Source: Thermoanaerobaculia bacterium
Lineage (GTDB): Bacteria; Acidobacteriota; Thermoanaerobaculia; Multivoradales; UBA5704
Reading direction: 5' to 3'
DNA: 5,562 nucleotides
Assembly (NCBI GenBank): GCA_025937035.1
Contig: JAICSG010000311.1
Coordinates: 1 to 5,562 of the forward strand
A program made the translations under genes and the position numbers. This document shows, one piece after another, positions 1-4,942 of this stretch. The first letter of the stretch is position 1; each line of letters opens with the position of its first letter. The notes under the pieces are model-generated. The model was not told the DNA's origin. It was given only the letters and a program-made list of their open reading frames with translations, and made no database searches.

Positions 1-573
1 CGAGGCGTAGCGCGGGTGGTTGATGCCCGCCTGCACCTCCAGCACGGCGGGGAGGCGGACGCGCGACACCTCGTTGACGCCGCTCTCCATCTCGCGGGTC
101 ACCTTGGCGCTGGCGTTCCCCTCTTCCAGCTCGACCCCCATCACCAGCCAGACGTGCGGCCAGCCGAGGTGGTCGGCGATCACCGAGCCGGTGCCGCCGT
201 AGCCCACGTCGTCCGACTGCGAGCCGGTGAGCACGAGGTCGAAGGAATCCCGGGCGAGGGCGGCGGCGAGCGCGCGGCCGGCCGCCAGGGCGTCCCCCCC
301 GAAGAAGGCGGGGTCCGAGAGGTGGACGGCACGCGCCGCTCCCACCGCCAAGGCCTTGCGCAGCGCCTCCTTGACCCGCTCGGGGCCGAGGCTGAAGACG
401 ACGACCTCGCCGCCGGTCTTCTCGGCGATGCGCAGCCCCTCTTCCAGGGCGTACTCGTCGCTCTCGTTGATCACGAACGGCAGGTCTTCCTCGTCCACCC
501 ACCGGCCGTCGCGGCTGACGCGCAGCCGCGCCTCGGTGTTGGGGACCTGCTTGATGCACACGGCGATCTTCAT
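1..573 (-). CDS. etfB: Electron transfer flavoprotein beta subunit, C-terminus cut by window edge
   Basis: The beta subunit of the heterodimeric ETF flavoprotein passes electrons from acyl-CoA and other dehydrogenases to the quinone pool through ETF-quinone oxidoreductase. Translation from ATG 573-571 gives 191 residues with no stop before the edge; the family is usually about 250-260 residues, so the last quarter is missing. The N-terminus reads MKIAVCIKQVPNT, the classic EtfB opening. NESDEYALEEGL follows near residues 35-48, and the nucleotide-binding stretch TGSQSDDVGYGGTG lies near residues 116-129. The ETF-beta signature region TREMESGVNEV, followed by LPAVLEV, lies near 160-180. A good Shine-Dalgarno site (AAGGGAG, complement of 579-585) sits 5 nt before the ATG. 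It is the third gene of a minus-strand operon, 22 bp after the glutaredoxin-like gene. etfA is expected just beyond the left edge but is not visible. The family assignment is secure; the physiological electron donor is unknown. Confidence 0.95.
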   Translation of the reverse strand, partial: MKIAVCIKQVPNTEARLRVSRDGRWVDEEDLPFVINESDEYALEEGLRIAEKTGGEVVVFSLGPERVKEALRKALAVGAARAVHLSDPAFFGGDALAAGRALAAALARDSFDLVLTGSQSDDVGYGGTGSVIADHLGWPHVWLVMGVELEEGNASAKVTREMESGVNEVSRVRLPAVLEVQAGINHPRYAS

Positions 574-578
574 GCGAT

Positions 579-585
579 CTCCCTT
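579..585 (-). promoter_or_regulatory. Ribosome binding site of etfB
   Basis: On the minus strand the sequence reads AAGGGAG, then a 5-nt spacer ATCGC, then the ATG. This fixes the etfB start and shows that etfB has its own ribosome site rather than depending only on coupling to the upstream gene. Confidence 0.75.
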
Positions 586-595
586 GATGTTCTTG

Positions 596-1099
596 TCAGG
601 CCCCCTTGGCGCGGCCGTTGAGCAGGCGGCGCAGCAGGGGCGGAGCGGGGTTGAAGGCCCACACGCGGTCGTCGAAGAGGAGCGTGGGCACCACCCGCCG
701 GCCGCCGCTGCGCTCCAGCACCAGCGCCTCGGAGTCGTGGTCCTGGTCGATGTCCACCTCGGCGAACGGCGCCTCGGCCTCCTCCAGCACCCGCTTGGCG
801 CGCCGGCAGTCCGGGCACCAGGAGGAGCTGTAGACGACCAGGCTTTCAGCGTGGATCCCCTCCTGCGCCGCGAGCCTGGCGGTCTCCTCGTTCGTGAGGC
901 GCACGCCCACGAGACGGATCTTGCCGTCCGGCTCGGTGAGGAGCACGGCGGGCAGATCGGCCTCGGGCGAGAGCCCCAGACGGGCGAGGCGGCCGGCGGC
1001 CTCGGGGTTGGCGGCCAGGTCGACGTGGTCCCCGCACGCGGCGGGGGGCGCGGGCTGGCGGGTCGAATCGTAATAGACGTGACAATCCAGATGGCTCAT
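596..1099 (-). CDS. Glutaredoxin-like thiol-disulfide protein with an N-terminal degenerate thioredoxin-fold half
   Basis: This 167-residue protein has a C-terminal glutaredoxin/mycoredoxin-type domain (about residues 85-162). It contains the active site WCPDC (Cys95, Cys98), then VDIDQD, then the cis-proline motif VVPTLLF (Pro138). Such proteins reduce disulfides or mixed disulfides in the cytoplasm; no signal peptide is visible. The N-terminal half (about 1-84) has no CxxC, but its VDLAANPEAA...DLPAVLLTEPDGK pattern mimics the second half of a glutaredoxin fold, with Pro50 where a cis-proline would be. It may therefore be a decayed duplicate domain. The start ATG (1099-1097) overlaps the TGA of the upstream reductase gene (ATGA), and no strong Shine-Dalgarno is seen, so translational coupling is likely. 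It lies between an SDR and etfB, which suggests a redox role; its partner protein is unknown. Confidence 0.88.
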   Translation of the reverse strand: MSHLDCHVYYDSTRQPAPPAACGDHVDLAANPEAAGRLARLGLSPEADLPAVLLTEPDGKIRLVGVRLTNEETARLAAQEGIHAESLVVYSSSWCPDCRRAKRVLEEAEAPFAEVDIDQDHDSEALVLERSGGRRVVPTLLFDDRVWAFNPAPPLLRRLLNGRAKGA

Positions 1100-1794
1100 A
1101 GGTTGGGTCCCGGGACCCGCACGGCGGCACCGTTGACGGCCACCGCGGCGGGGGTCGTGAGAAAGTGGATCACCGACGCGACGTCGTCGGTCTTCGCCCA
1201 TTGCGACGGATCGGAGTCGGGCATCGCCGCCCGGTTCGCGGGAGTGTCCATGGTGCCGGGGAGCACGGCGTTGGCGCGGCCGCCGAACGGCGCCATCTCG
1301 CGCGCCAGCGACTCGACCATGCGCAGCACCCCGGCCTTGGTGGCGGCGTACCCTCCGACCCCGGCCTCCCCCAGCAGGGCCGCCGGCGACGACACCGCCA
1401 CGACCACGCCGCCGCGCGCCCGCTCGAAGCGGCGGGCGCACTCGCGGAAGACCCGGAAGGTGGTGTCGAGGTTGAGCTTGAGCAGGTAGGTCCAGTCGGC
1501 GTCCGAGGCGTCGGCGAAGCGCCCCCAGCGGAAGCCGCCGACCAGATGGACCACCGCTCTCGGGACACCCGCCTCCGCCTCCTCGTCCGCGAACAGCGTC
1601 TCGACCTCGGGGGTGGACGCGAGATCGACCCGCCGCAGGGCGAGGGCGTCCGGGGAGCCGGGCGCCGAAAGCTCCGCCAGGGCTGCCTGGGTGGCGCCCA
1701 CGGCCAGGACGCGGTCGCCCGCCTCCAGGAACCGCGCCACCACGCTCCGCCCCAGGGCGCCCGAAGCGCCGGTGATGAGGACTCGACCGCTCAT
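1096..1794 (-). CDS. Short-chain dehydrogenase/reductase (classical SDR)
   Basis: This 232-residue, single-domain NAD(P)-dependent oxidoreductase has all the classical SDR landmarks. The cofactor glycine motif is TGASGALG (residues 8-15), and VDL at 57-59 marks the acidic residue contacting adenine. The catalytic Asn is N108 (LKLNLDT), the catalytic Ser is S136 (VSSPAA), and the catalytic pair Tyr149/Lys153 lies in GYAATKAG. The Ser-Tyr spacing of 13 is standard. The usual NNAG motif is replaced by HLVGG (about 83-87), a variation seen in divergent SDRs such as the dihydropteridine-reductase-like group. LPGTMDTP at 178-185 is the usual post-catalytic loop. The substrate cannot be read from the sequence. 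It is the first gene of the redox operon, with GGAGAG (complement of 1798-1803) just before the ATG, and its stop overlaps the next gene by 4 bp. The protein is close to the minimal length for the family. Confidence 0.9.
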   Translation of the reverse strand: MSGRVLITGASGALGRSVVARFLEAGDRVLAVGATQAALAELSAPGSPDALALRRVDLASTPEVETLFADEEAEAGVPRAVVHLVGGFRWGRFADASDADWTYLLKLNLDTTFRVFRECARRFERARGGVVVAVSSPAALLGEAGVGGYAATKAGVLRMVESLAREMAPFGGRANAVLPGTMDTPANRAAMPDSDPSQWAKTDDVASVIHFLTTPAAVAVNGAAVRVPGPNL

Positions 1795-1828
1795 GCTCTC
1801 TCCAGGGTTTGGTACGGCAAGGGCTCAA

Positions 1829-1863
1829 GGCCCCGCCACGCCCTATGAGTGCCGTGAGGGGCC
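1829..1863. repeat. Imperfect inverted repeat in the intergenic region upstream of the SDR gene
   Basis: GGCCCC (1829-1834) pairs with GGGGCC (1858-1863), and CACG (1837-1840) pairs with CGTG (1853-1856), with a 2/1 internal bulge and a 12-nt centre. It lies between the SDR start (1794) and the small ORF start (1948). It could be an operator or a leader hairpin of the redox operon, but stems of this kind also arise by chance in GC-rich DNA. I found no convincing sigma70-type promoter for the SDR operon in 1795-1947. Confidence 0.25.
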
Positions 1864-1911
1864 GCAGGCGAGACTATCATGGGTAGAGGGGAGGAGGGGG
1901 ATGGGCAGGCG

Positions 1912-1941
1912 TTGACGCGGAGACATGTGGATGCGTAAAAT
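1912..1941 (+). promoter_or_regulatory. Sigma70-type promoter for the small ORF, predicted leaderless
   Basis: The -35 element is TTGACG (1912-1917; 5 of 6 match TTGACA) and the -10 element is TAAAAT (1936-1941; 5 of 6 match TATAAT), separated by 18 bp. Only six bases (GACGGC) separate the -10 box from the ATG at 1948, which is where transcription would normally begin. The transcript would therefore start at or next to the A of the start codon, explaining why no Shine-Dalgarno is present. Confidence 0.65.
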
Positions 1942-1947
1942 GACGGC

Positions 1948-2163
1948 ATGTCCAAGCGCGCCATCGTGTTCCCCCTCAAGCCAGGCTCCCGGACCCCGGA
2001 GGAGTTTCGGGAGGCGGTGAGGAAGGTGATGGCGGAGAGAGACACCGCGGGATGGACCAAGGTGACCCAATTGTCCGATCTGTCACCCCTCAGAATTGTC
2101 GCGGACCCTCCTTCGGAGGCTCCCTCGCTGCCTTCCGGTAGCGATGAGCCAGACCACCGGTAA
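1948..2163 (+). CDS. Small hypothetical protein, 71 aa, first gene of an atypical pair
   Basis: I do not recognise this protein. It starts MSKRAIVFPLKPGSRT, has a short predicted amphipathic helix rich in Glu, Arg and Lys (about residues 17-31, PEEFREAVRKVMAER), then GWTKVTQLSDL. It ends in a Pro/Ser/Asp-rich, probably disordered tail (about 52-71). It has no signal peptide, membrane segment or cysteine. The upstream frame is closed by TAA at 1936-1938 with no other in-frame start, so ATG 1948 is the only sensible start. It has no Shine-Dalgarno but sits just after a good promoter, which is evidence for a leaderless gene. It precedes the larger unknown gene by 23-47 bp on the same strand, so it could be a partner (for example an antitoxin or regulator) or a leader ORF. 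That it is a real gene is likely but not proven. Confidence 0.55.
   Translation: MSKRAIVFPLKPGSRTPEEFREAVRKVMAERDTAGWTKVTQLSDLSPLRIVADPPSEAPSLPSGSDEPDHR
2125..2144 (+). repeat. Stem-loop within the 3' end of the small ORF
   Basis: TCGCTGCC (2125-2132) pairs with GGTAGCGA (2137-2144): eight pairs, one of them G-U, closing the four-base loop TTCC. A smaller hairpin, CCTCC-TTC-GGAGG, lies just before it at 2107-2119. No T-run follows directly, so it is not a standard terminator. It may be part of a folded region between the two genes. Confidence 0.4.
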
Positions 2164-2182
2164 CCTGCCTCTCTTTTTACCG
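2158..2182 (+). repeat. Inverted repeat spanning the small ORF stop codon
   Basis: CGGTAA (2158-2163, containing the TAA stop) is complementary to TTACCG (2177-2182), with a 13-base loop that includes part of a T-run (2174-2178). It ends four bases before the earliest possible start (TTG 2187) of the next gene. ACCGG (2156-2160) can instead pair with CCGGT (2135-2139), so the two foldings compete. A regulatory role is inference. Confidence 0.35.
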
Positions 2183-2210
2183 CCCCTTGTCTGAGCCAAG
2201 CTCGCGTCTG

Positions 2211-2825
2211 ATGGGGACCGCCTACCAGCGGAGCGTCTTCATCAACTGCCCATTTGATCTTCAGTATCAGCCTCTCTTCGAGGCGATAGTCTTCGCTATT
2301 TCCAACTGCGGATTTCACCCCCGCTGCTCGTTGGAGGTCGATGATGGGAGTCAGATCAGGATCGAGAACATTTTCACGGTCATCTCAGGTTGTAAGCTCG
2401 GCATTCACGATATCTCGGCCACAGAACCGGACCCGGCCAACCAACTCCCGAGGTTCAACATGCCTCTGGAGCTGGGAGTATTTCTGGGCGCCAAGCGATA
2501 TGGTGAAGGCCTACAGAAAGAAAAGGTCTGCCTGATTCTGGACCGCGATCCCTACCGATATCAAAAATTCATCTCTGACATTGCTGGACAGGACATTCGT
2601 GCTCACCGAGCCGACCCCAAGACCACTGTTTCTCTGATAAGAAACTGGCTCCGGACTACCTCTCCATCACTCAATCTGCCGGGAGGTGAGGCCATTTGGG
2701 AACGGTATCTGGAGTTCCGCAGTGCCCTCCCCTCTCTCTGCCGGACTCTGAAGCTCTCGCCGAACGAGCTCACCTTTGCCGACTATCTCTGGCTCATCAC
2801 GACGTGGCTCGACCAAAACCCATAA
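2211..2825 (+). CDS. Conserved protein of unknown function with TIR-like / deoxyribosyltransferase-like motif order
   Basis: The pattern looks like a conserved uncharacterised family, but I cannot name it. From ATG 2211 it has 204 residues, with no signal peptide or membrane segment. It opens with strand-like VFINCPFD (residues 9-16) and YQPLFEAIVFAISNCGF, then PRCSLE. GIHDIS (64-69) and RFNMPLELGVFLGAKRYG (81-98) follow, then CLILDRD, RYQKFISDIAGQDI (117-129), and an aromatic C-terminus (YLWLITTW). A first beta-strand with VFI, a central D-I-S, and a Glu inside N-x-P-x-E-L-G (Glu87) resemble TIR or nucleoside 2-deoxyribosyltransferase folds, where that Glu attacks the N-glycosidic bond. This is inference from motif order. 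TTG 2187 would add eight residues; neither start has a Shine-Dalgarno. I chose ATG 2211 because the added residues carry no motif. The gene is lower in G+C than its flanks, suggesting transfer. It follows the small ORF by 47 bp. Confidence 0.8.
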   Translation: MGTAYQRSVFINCPFDLQYQPLFEAIVFAISNCGFHPRCSLEVDDGSQIRIENIFTVISGCKLGIHDISATEPDPANQLPRFNMPLELGVFLGAKRYGEGLQKEKVCLILDRDPYRYQKFISDIAGQDIRAHRADPKTTVSLIRNWLRTTSPSLNLPGGEAIWERYLEFRSALPSLCRTLKLSPNELTFADYLWLITTWLDQNP

Positions 2826-2836
2826 ACAGCCTGCCA

Positions 2837-2865
2837 TTGGACCTGGCCCCCCGCCGGTCTACAAT
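2837..2865 (+). promoter_or_regulatory. Sigma70-type promoter of the LOG-family gene, near-leaderless
   Basis: TTGGAC (2837-2842; 4 of 6 match TTGACA) and TACAAT (2860-2865; 5 of 6 match TATAAT) are separated by the optimal 17 bp. The -10 box ends nine bases before ATG 2875, so the transcript should begin zero to about three bases before the start codon. The promoter starts 12 bp after the stop of the preceding gene, so the LOG gene is transcribed on its own. No terminator is visible between them. Confidence 0.65.
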
Positions 2866-2874
2866 CTCCCGGCC

Positions 2875-3660
2875 ATGCCGTCCCGCCGGATCTTCCCGCC
2901 CGAGCCCGCCGTCACCGGCGAGACCCGCCGCCAGCGGTGGCGGCGCAAGCGGCGGACGTACGTCCTGCGGTGGTTCGACCGCACCATTCTCTCCCTCTAC
3001 CGGCTGATCCACTGGCTCGACCGCAGGGCGCCCATCGAGAAGCGCTACTTCCGAGTGGCTATCTTCGGCTCCAGCCGCATCCAGCCCGAGGACGAGGCCT
3101 ACCTCCAGGTCCGCGAGCTCGCCCGCCAGCTCTCCTACATGGGGTGCGACATCGTCACCGGCGGCGGCCCGGGCCTGATGCGGGCCGCCAACGAGGGGGC
3201 CCGCGCCGGCGCCTACCACTACAAGACCCGCTCGTTCGGGCTCACCATCCTCCTGCCCATGGAGGAGCAGCCCAACCCCTTCCTCGACGAGGTGGCCCGG
3301 CACTCGATGTTCTTCTCCCGCCTCCACCAGTTCATCCGCCTCTCCCACGCCTACATCGTGATGGACGGCGGCATCGGCACCACCCTGGAGGCGATGATGG
3401 TCTGGCAGCTCCTCCAGGTCCACATGATGAGCGACCGGCCCCTGATCTTCGTGGGGCCGATGTGGCGGGGGCTGCGGGGGTGGATCGAGCGCGACATCGT
3501 CGGCCGCGGGCTCGCCTCGCCGCCTGACCTCGACCTCGCCGTCTGGGTCGACACCGTCGGCGAGGCCCTGGAGGTGGTCACCCATTCCCTGGAAGACTTC
3601 CTGCGCCGCCACAAGGTGATCCTGCCTCCGGCACTGGAGGAGCCCTCCCCCGCCGAATGA
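2875..3660 (+). CDS. LOG family (lysine-decarboxylase-like Rossmann fold) protein with variant DGGIGT signature
   Basis: Proteins of this family hydrolyse nucleoside monophosphates to base and ribose 5-phosphate; some release cytokinins, and others (PpnN type) bind ppGpp. The 261-residue product has a basic N-terminal extension (about residues 1-58, RRQRWRRKRRTY) and a core starting at FRVAIFGSSR. The core carries GGGPGLMRAANEGA (97-110) and SFGLTILLPMEEQPNPF. The catalytic Arg equivalent is R149 (FFSRLHQF), and the signature DGGIGTTLE (164-172) ends in the catalytic Glu172. The Arg-Glu spacing of 23 fits the family. The usual PGGxGT has Asp in place of Pro, and the Lys after the Arg is Leu. 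ATG 2875 was chosen because it follows a promoter directly and the extra 33 codons back to ATG 2776 overlap the upstream gene and that promoter. It is a monocistronic-looking gene; the substrate is not predictable. Confidence 0.88.
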   Translation: MPSRRIFPPEPAVTGETRRQRWRRKRRTYVLRWFDRTILSLYRLIHWLDRRAPIEKRYFRVAIFGSSRIQPEDEAYLQVRELARQLSYMGCDIVTGGGPGLMRAANEGARAGAYHYKTRSFGLTILLPMEEQPNPFLDEVARHSMFFSRLHQFIRLSHAYIVMDGGIGTTLEAMMVWQLLQVHMMSDRPLIFVGPMWRGLRGWIERDIVGRGLASPPDLDLAVWVDTVGEALEVVTHSLEDFLRRHKVILPPALEEPSPAE

Positions 3661-3673
3661 CCCGGCACGCGCT

Positions 3674-3702
3674 TTGCTCATGCCGCGGTGGCATGGTACG
3701 TT
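3674..3702 (+). promoter_or_regulatory. Weak candidate promoter with embedded palindrome upstream of tolQ
   Basis: The perfect inverted repeat CATGCC-GCGGT-GGCATG occupies 3679-3695. It almost exactly fills the 17-bp gap between TTGCTC (3674-3679) and TACGTT (3697-3702), each only a 3-of-6 match to sigma70 elements. If the promoter is real, transcription would start near 3709, and a regulator binding the palindrome would cover it. The repeat could instead be a weak hairpin after the LOG gene, but no T-run follows. Confidence 0.3.
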
Positions 3703-3730
3703 GACCCTCCGACGGGCGTAAGAAGGGTGA

Positions 3731-3735
3731 AAGGG
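3731..3735 (+). promoter_or_regulatory. Ribosome binding site of tolQ
   Basis: AAGGG lies five bases before ATG 3741, within a purine-rich stretch that starts near 3721. It supports ATG 3741 over the in-frame ATG at 3750. Confidence 0.6.
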
Positions 3736-3740
3736 ACCGC

Positions 3741-4466
3741 ATGCTCTCGATGGCTCTGATCGTCTTCCAGGCCGGCCCCGTGGGGCCCGGCATGTTCCGC
3801 TTCTTTCTGCAGGCCGGAGGGATGGCGAAATTCATCCTCGCCCTCCTGGCCCTGTTCTCGATCGGCTCCTGGGCGATCATCCTGGGCAAGCTGGTGCAGT
3901 TCCGGCGCGCCGACGGCCAGACCAGCAGGTTCCTCGACGCGTTCCACCGCAGCCAGCGCTTCAGCGAGGTCAACGCCCAGTCGACCAAGCTCGGCGCCTC
4001 CCCCCTGGTGGGGATCTTCCAGGCCGGCTACGCCGAGATCGACGGCCAGATCAAGAACGCCCCGGACCCCGACCGCCCCACCGAGAAGCGCGCCTACAAG
4101 ATCAGCTCGGTCCCGGCGCTCGAACGGACGCTGACCCGGGCGGTCAACATCGAGCTCCAGGGGGTTACCCGCTGGCTGGGCTTCCTGGCCACCACCGCCG
4201 CGGCGACGCCCTTCATCGGCCTTTTTGGCACGGTCTGGGGGATCATGCAGGCCTTCAACGACATCGGCCTCCAGGGGTCGACCTCGATCGTGGCGGTGGC
4301 GCCGGGCATCGCCGAGGCGCTGATCAACACCGCCGCCGGCCTCGCCGCCGCCATCCCCTCCCTGATCGCCTACAACTACTTCTCCCAGCACACGCGCCGC
4401 CTGCGCATGCGGATGGAGGACTTCTCCCTCGAGTTCCTGAACCTCGCGGAGCGAAATTTCACTTGA
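3741..4466 (+). CDS. tolQ: TolQ/ExbB/MotA-family proton channel subunit
   Basis: TolQ is the inner-membrane subunit that, with TolR, converts proton flow into force on a periplasm-spanning TolA/TonB protein. The 241 residues show three membrane segments: about 29-52 ([18 protein letters not shown]), 146-172 and 183-213. The second contains [16 protein letters not shown], and the third contains [22 protein letters not shown]. Both polar residues of the proton path are present, T164 (LFGT) and T197 (INT), spaced 33 apart as in Escherichia coli TolQ and ExbB. A cytoplasmic loop of about 90 residues separates segments 1 and 2. [10 protein letters not shown] and APGIAEALI are closer to TolQ than to ExbB, but this is a judgement from memory of the families. 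The length is normal (TolQ is about 230). It starts an operon with tolR 29 bp downstream. Confidence 0.93.
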   Translation: MLSMALIVFQAGPVGPGMFRFFLQAGGMAKFILALLALFSIGSWAIILGKLVQFRRADGQTSRFLDAFHRSQRFSEVNAQSTKLGASPLVGIFQAGYAEIDGQIKNAPDPDRPTEKRAYKISSVPALERTLTRAVNIELQGVTRWLGFLATTAAATPFIGLFGTVWGIMQAFNDIGLQGSTSIVAVAPGIAEALINTAAGLAAAIPSLIAYNYFSQHTRRLRMRMEDFSLEFLNLAERNFT

Positions 4467-4479
4467 GCCGTGTCTAACC

Positions 4480-4486
4480 AGGAGAG
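4480..4486 (+). promoter_or_regulatory. Ribosome binding site of tolR
   Basis: AGGAGAG (4480-4486), followed by further purines GG (4488-4489), lies nine bases before ATG 4496. It is the strongest Shine-Dalgarno in the window and fixes the tolR start. Confidence 0.75.
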
Positions 4487-4495
4487 AGGCAGGCG

Positions 4496-4942
4496 ATGGC
4501 GTTTCACTTAGGCAACGGCAACGGCGACGACGAGCCGGTCCTGGCCGACATCAACGTCACCCCGCTGGTGGACGTGATGCTGGTGCTGCTGATCATCTTC
4601 ATGATCGCCGCGCCCATGCTCCATCAGGGGGTCGAGGTGGCGCTCCCCAAGGCCAACGCCCCCAACCTGCCCTTGCGGGTGCAGGATCCGCTGGTGGTCT
4701 CGATCGACCGCAACGGCCGCGTCTACCTGCGGGAGTCGGCGGTGGAGACCGACGAGCTGGTCTCCCGGATCAAGGCCCAGATCGCCGAGCGGGGGGACGA
4801 CACGGTGTTCCTCAAGGGGGACCGCGACGTGCCGTACGGCAAGGTGATCGAGGTGCTCGACATCCTCCATCAGGGGGGGATCGTGCACGTGGGCATGGTC
4901 ACGGACCGCCACGCCACGGAAAGGGGGCGGCGCGCCTCGTGA
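4496..4942 (+). CDS. tolR: TolR/ExbD-family biopolymer transport protein
   Basis: TolR/ExbD is the single-span partner of TolQ whose membrane aspartate carries the proton. In this 148-residue protein the short cytoplasmic N-terminus is followed by ADINVTPLVDVMLVLLIIFMI (about residues 17-37). Asp26 is the conserved protonatable residue. The periplasmic domain (about 45-140) contains the family elements VSIDRNGRVYL, VFLKGDRDVPYGKV and the closing GGIVHVGMVTD. The length matches the family (about 135-150). The stop overlaps the GTG start of the next gene (GTGA), so the two are likely translationally coupled. With tolQ upstream this is a standard motor pair. Confidence 0.94.
   Translation: MAFHLGNGNGDDEPVLADINVTPLVDVMLVLLIIFMIAAPMLHQGVEVALPKANAPNLPLRVQDPLVVSIDRNGRVYLRESAVETDELVSRIKAQIAERGDDTVFLKGDRDVPYGKVIEVLDILHQGGIVHVGMVTDRHATERGRRAS

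Noticed and set aside
227..1489. A 420-codon open frame on the plus strand opposite etfB, the glutaredoxin-like gene and the SDR
   Set aside because: It runs antisense through three well-supported genes. Its product is low-complexity Arg/Ala/Ser/Pro typical of GC-rich shadow frames, with no recognisable domain.
596..1828. A 410-codon minus-strand frame that would fuse a long N-terminal part to the glutaredoxin-like domain
   Set aside because: The N-terminal part is the SDR gene read in a different frame. The SDR frame has every catalytic motif, and the ATGA overlap explains the junction.
2125..2182. A Rho-independent terminator after the small ORF
   Set aside because: The T-run (2174-2178) is about 30 bases from the strong hairpin and sits in the loop of the weaker one, so the hairpin-then-T geometry is absent.
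1791..2318. A 175-codon minus-strand frame across the intergenic region and the small ORF
   Set aside because: It has no recognisable motif and overlaps the SDR start, a good plus-strand promoter and the conserved N-terminus of the plus-strand unknown protein.
2776..2874. An upstream in-frame ATG extending the LOG protein by 33 residues
   Set aside because: The extension overlaps the preceding gene and the TTGGAC/TACAAT promoter, and it is low-complexity. ATG 2875 lies where a leaderless start is expected.
2797..3681. A 294-codon minus-strand frame opposite the LOG gene
   Set aside because: Its product is a Gly/Val/Asp/His-rich string with no motif. The plus-strand LOG reading has clear family signatures and a promoter.
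3678..4391. A 237-codon minus-strand frame opposite tolQ
   Set aside because: It is a shadow of tolQ, with composition-driven Gly/Asp/Glu/Arg content and no domain.
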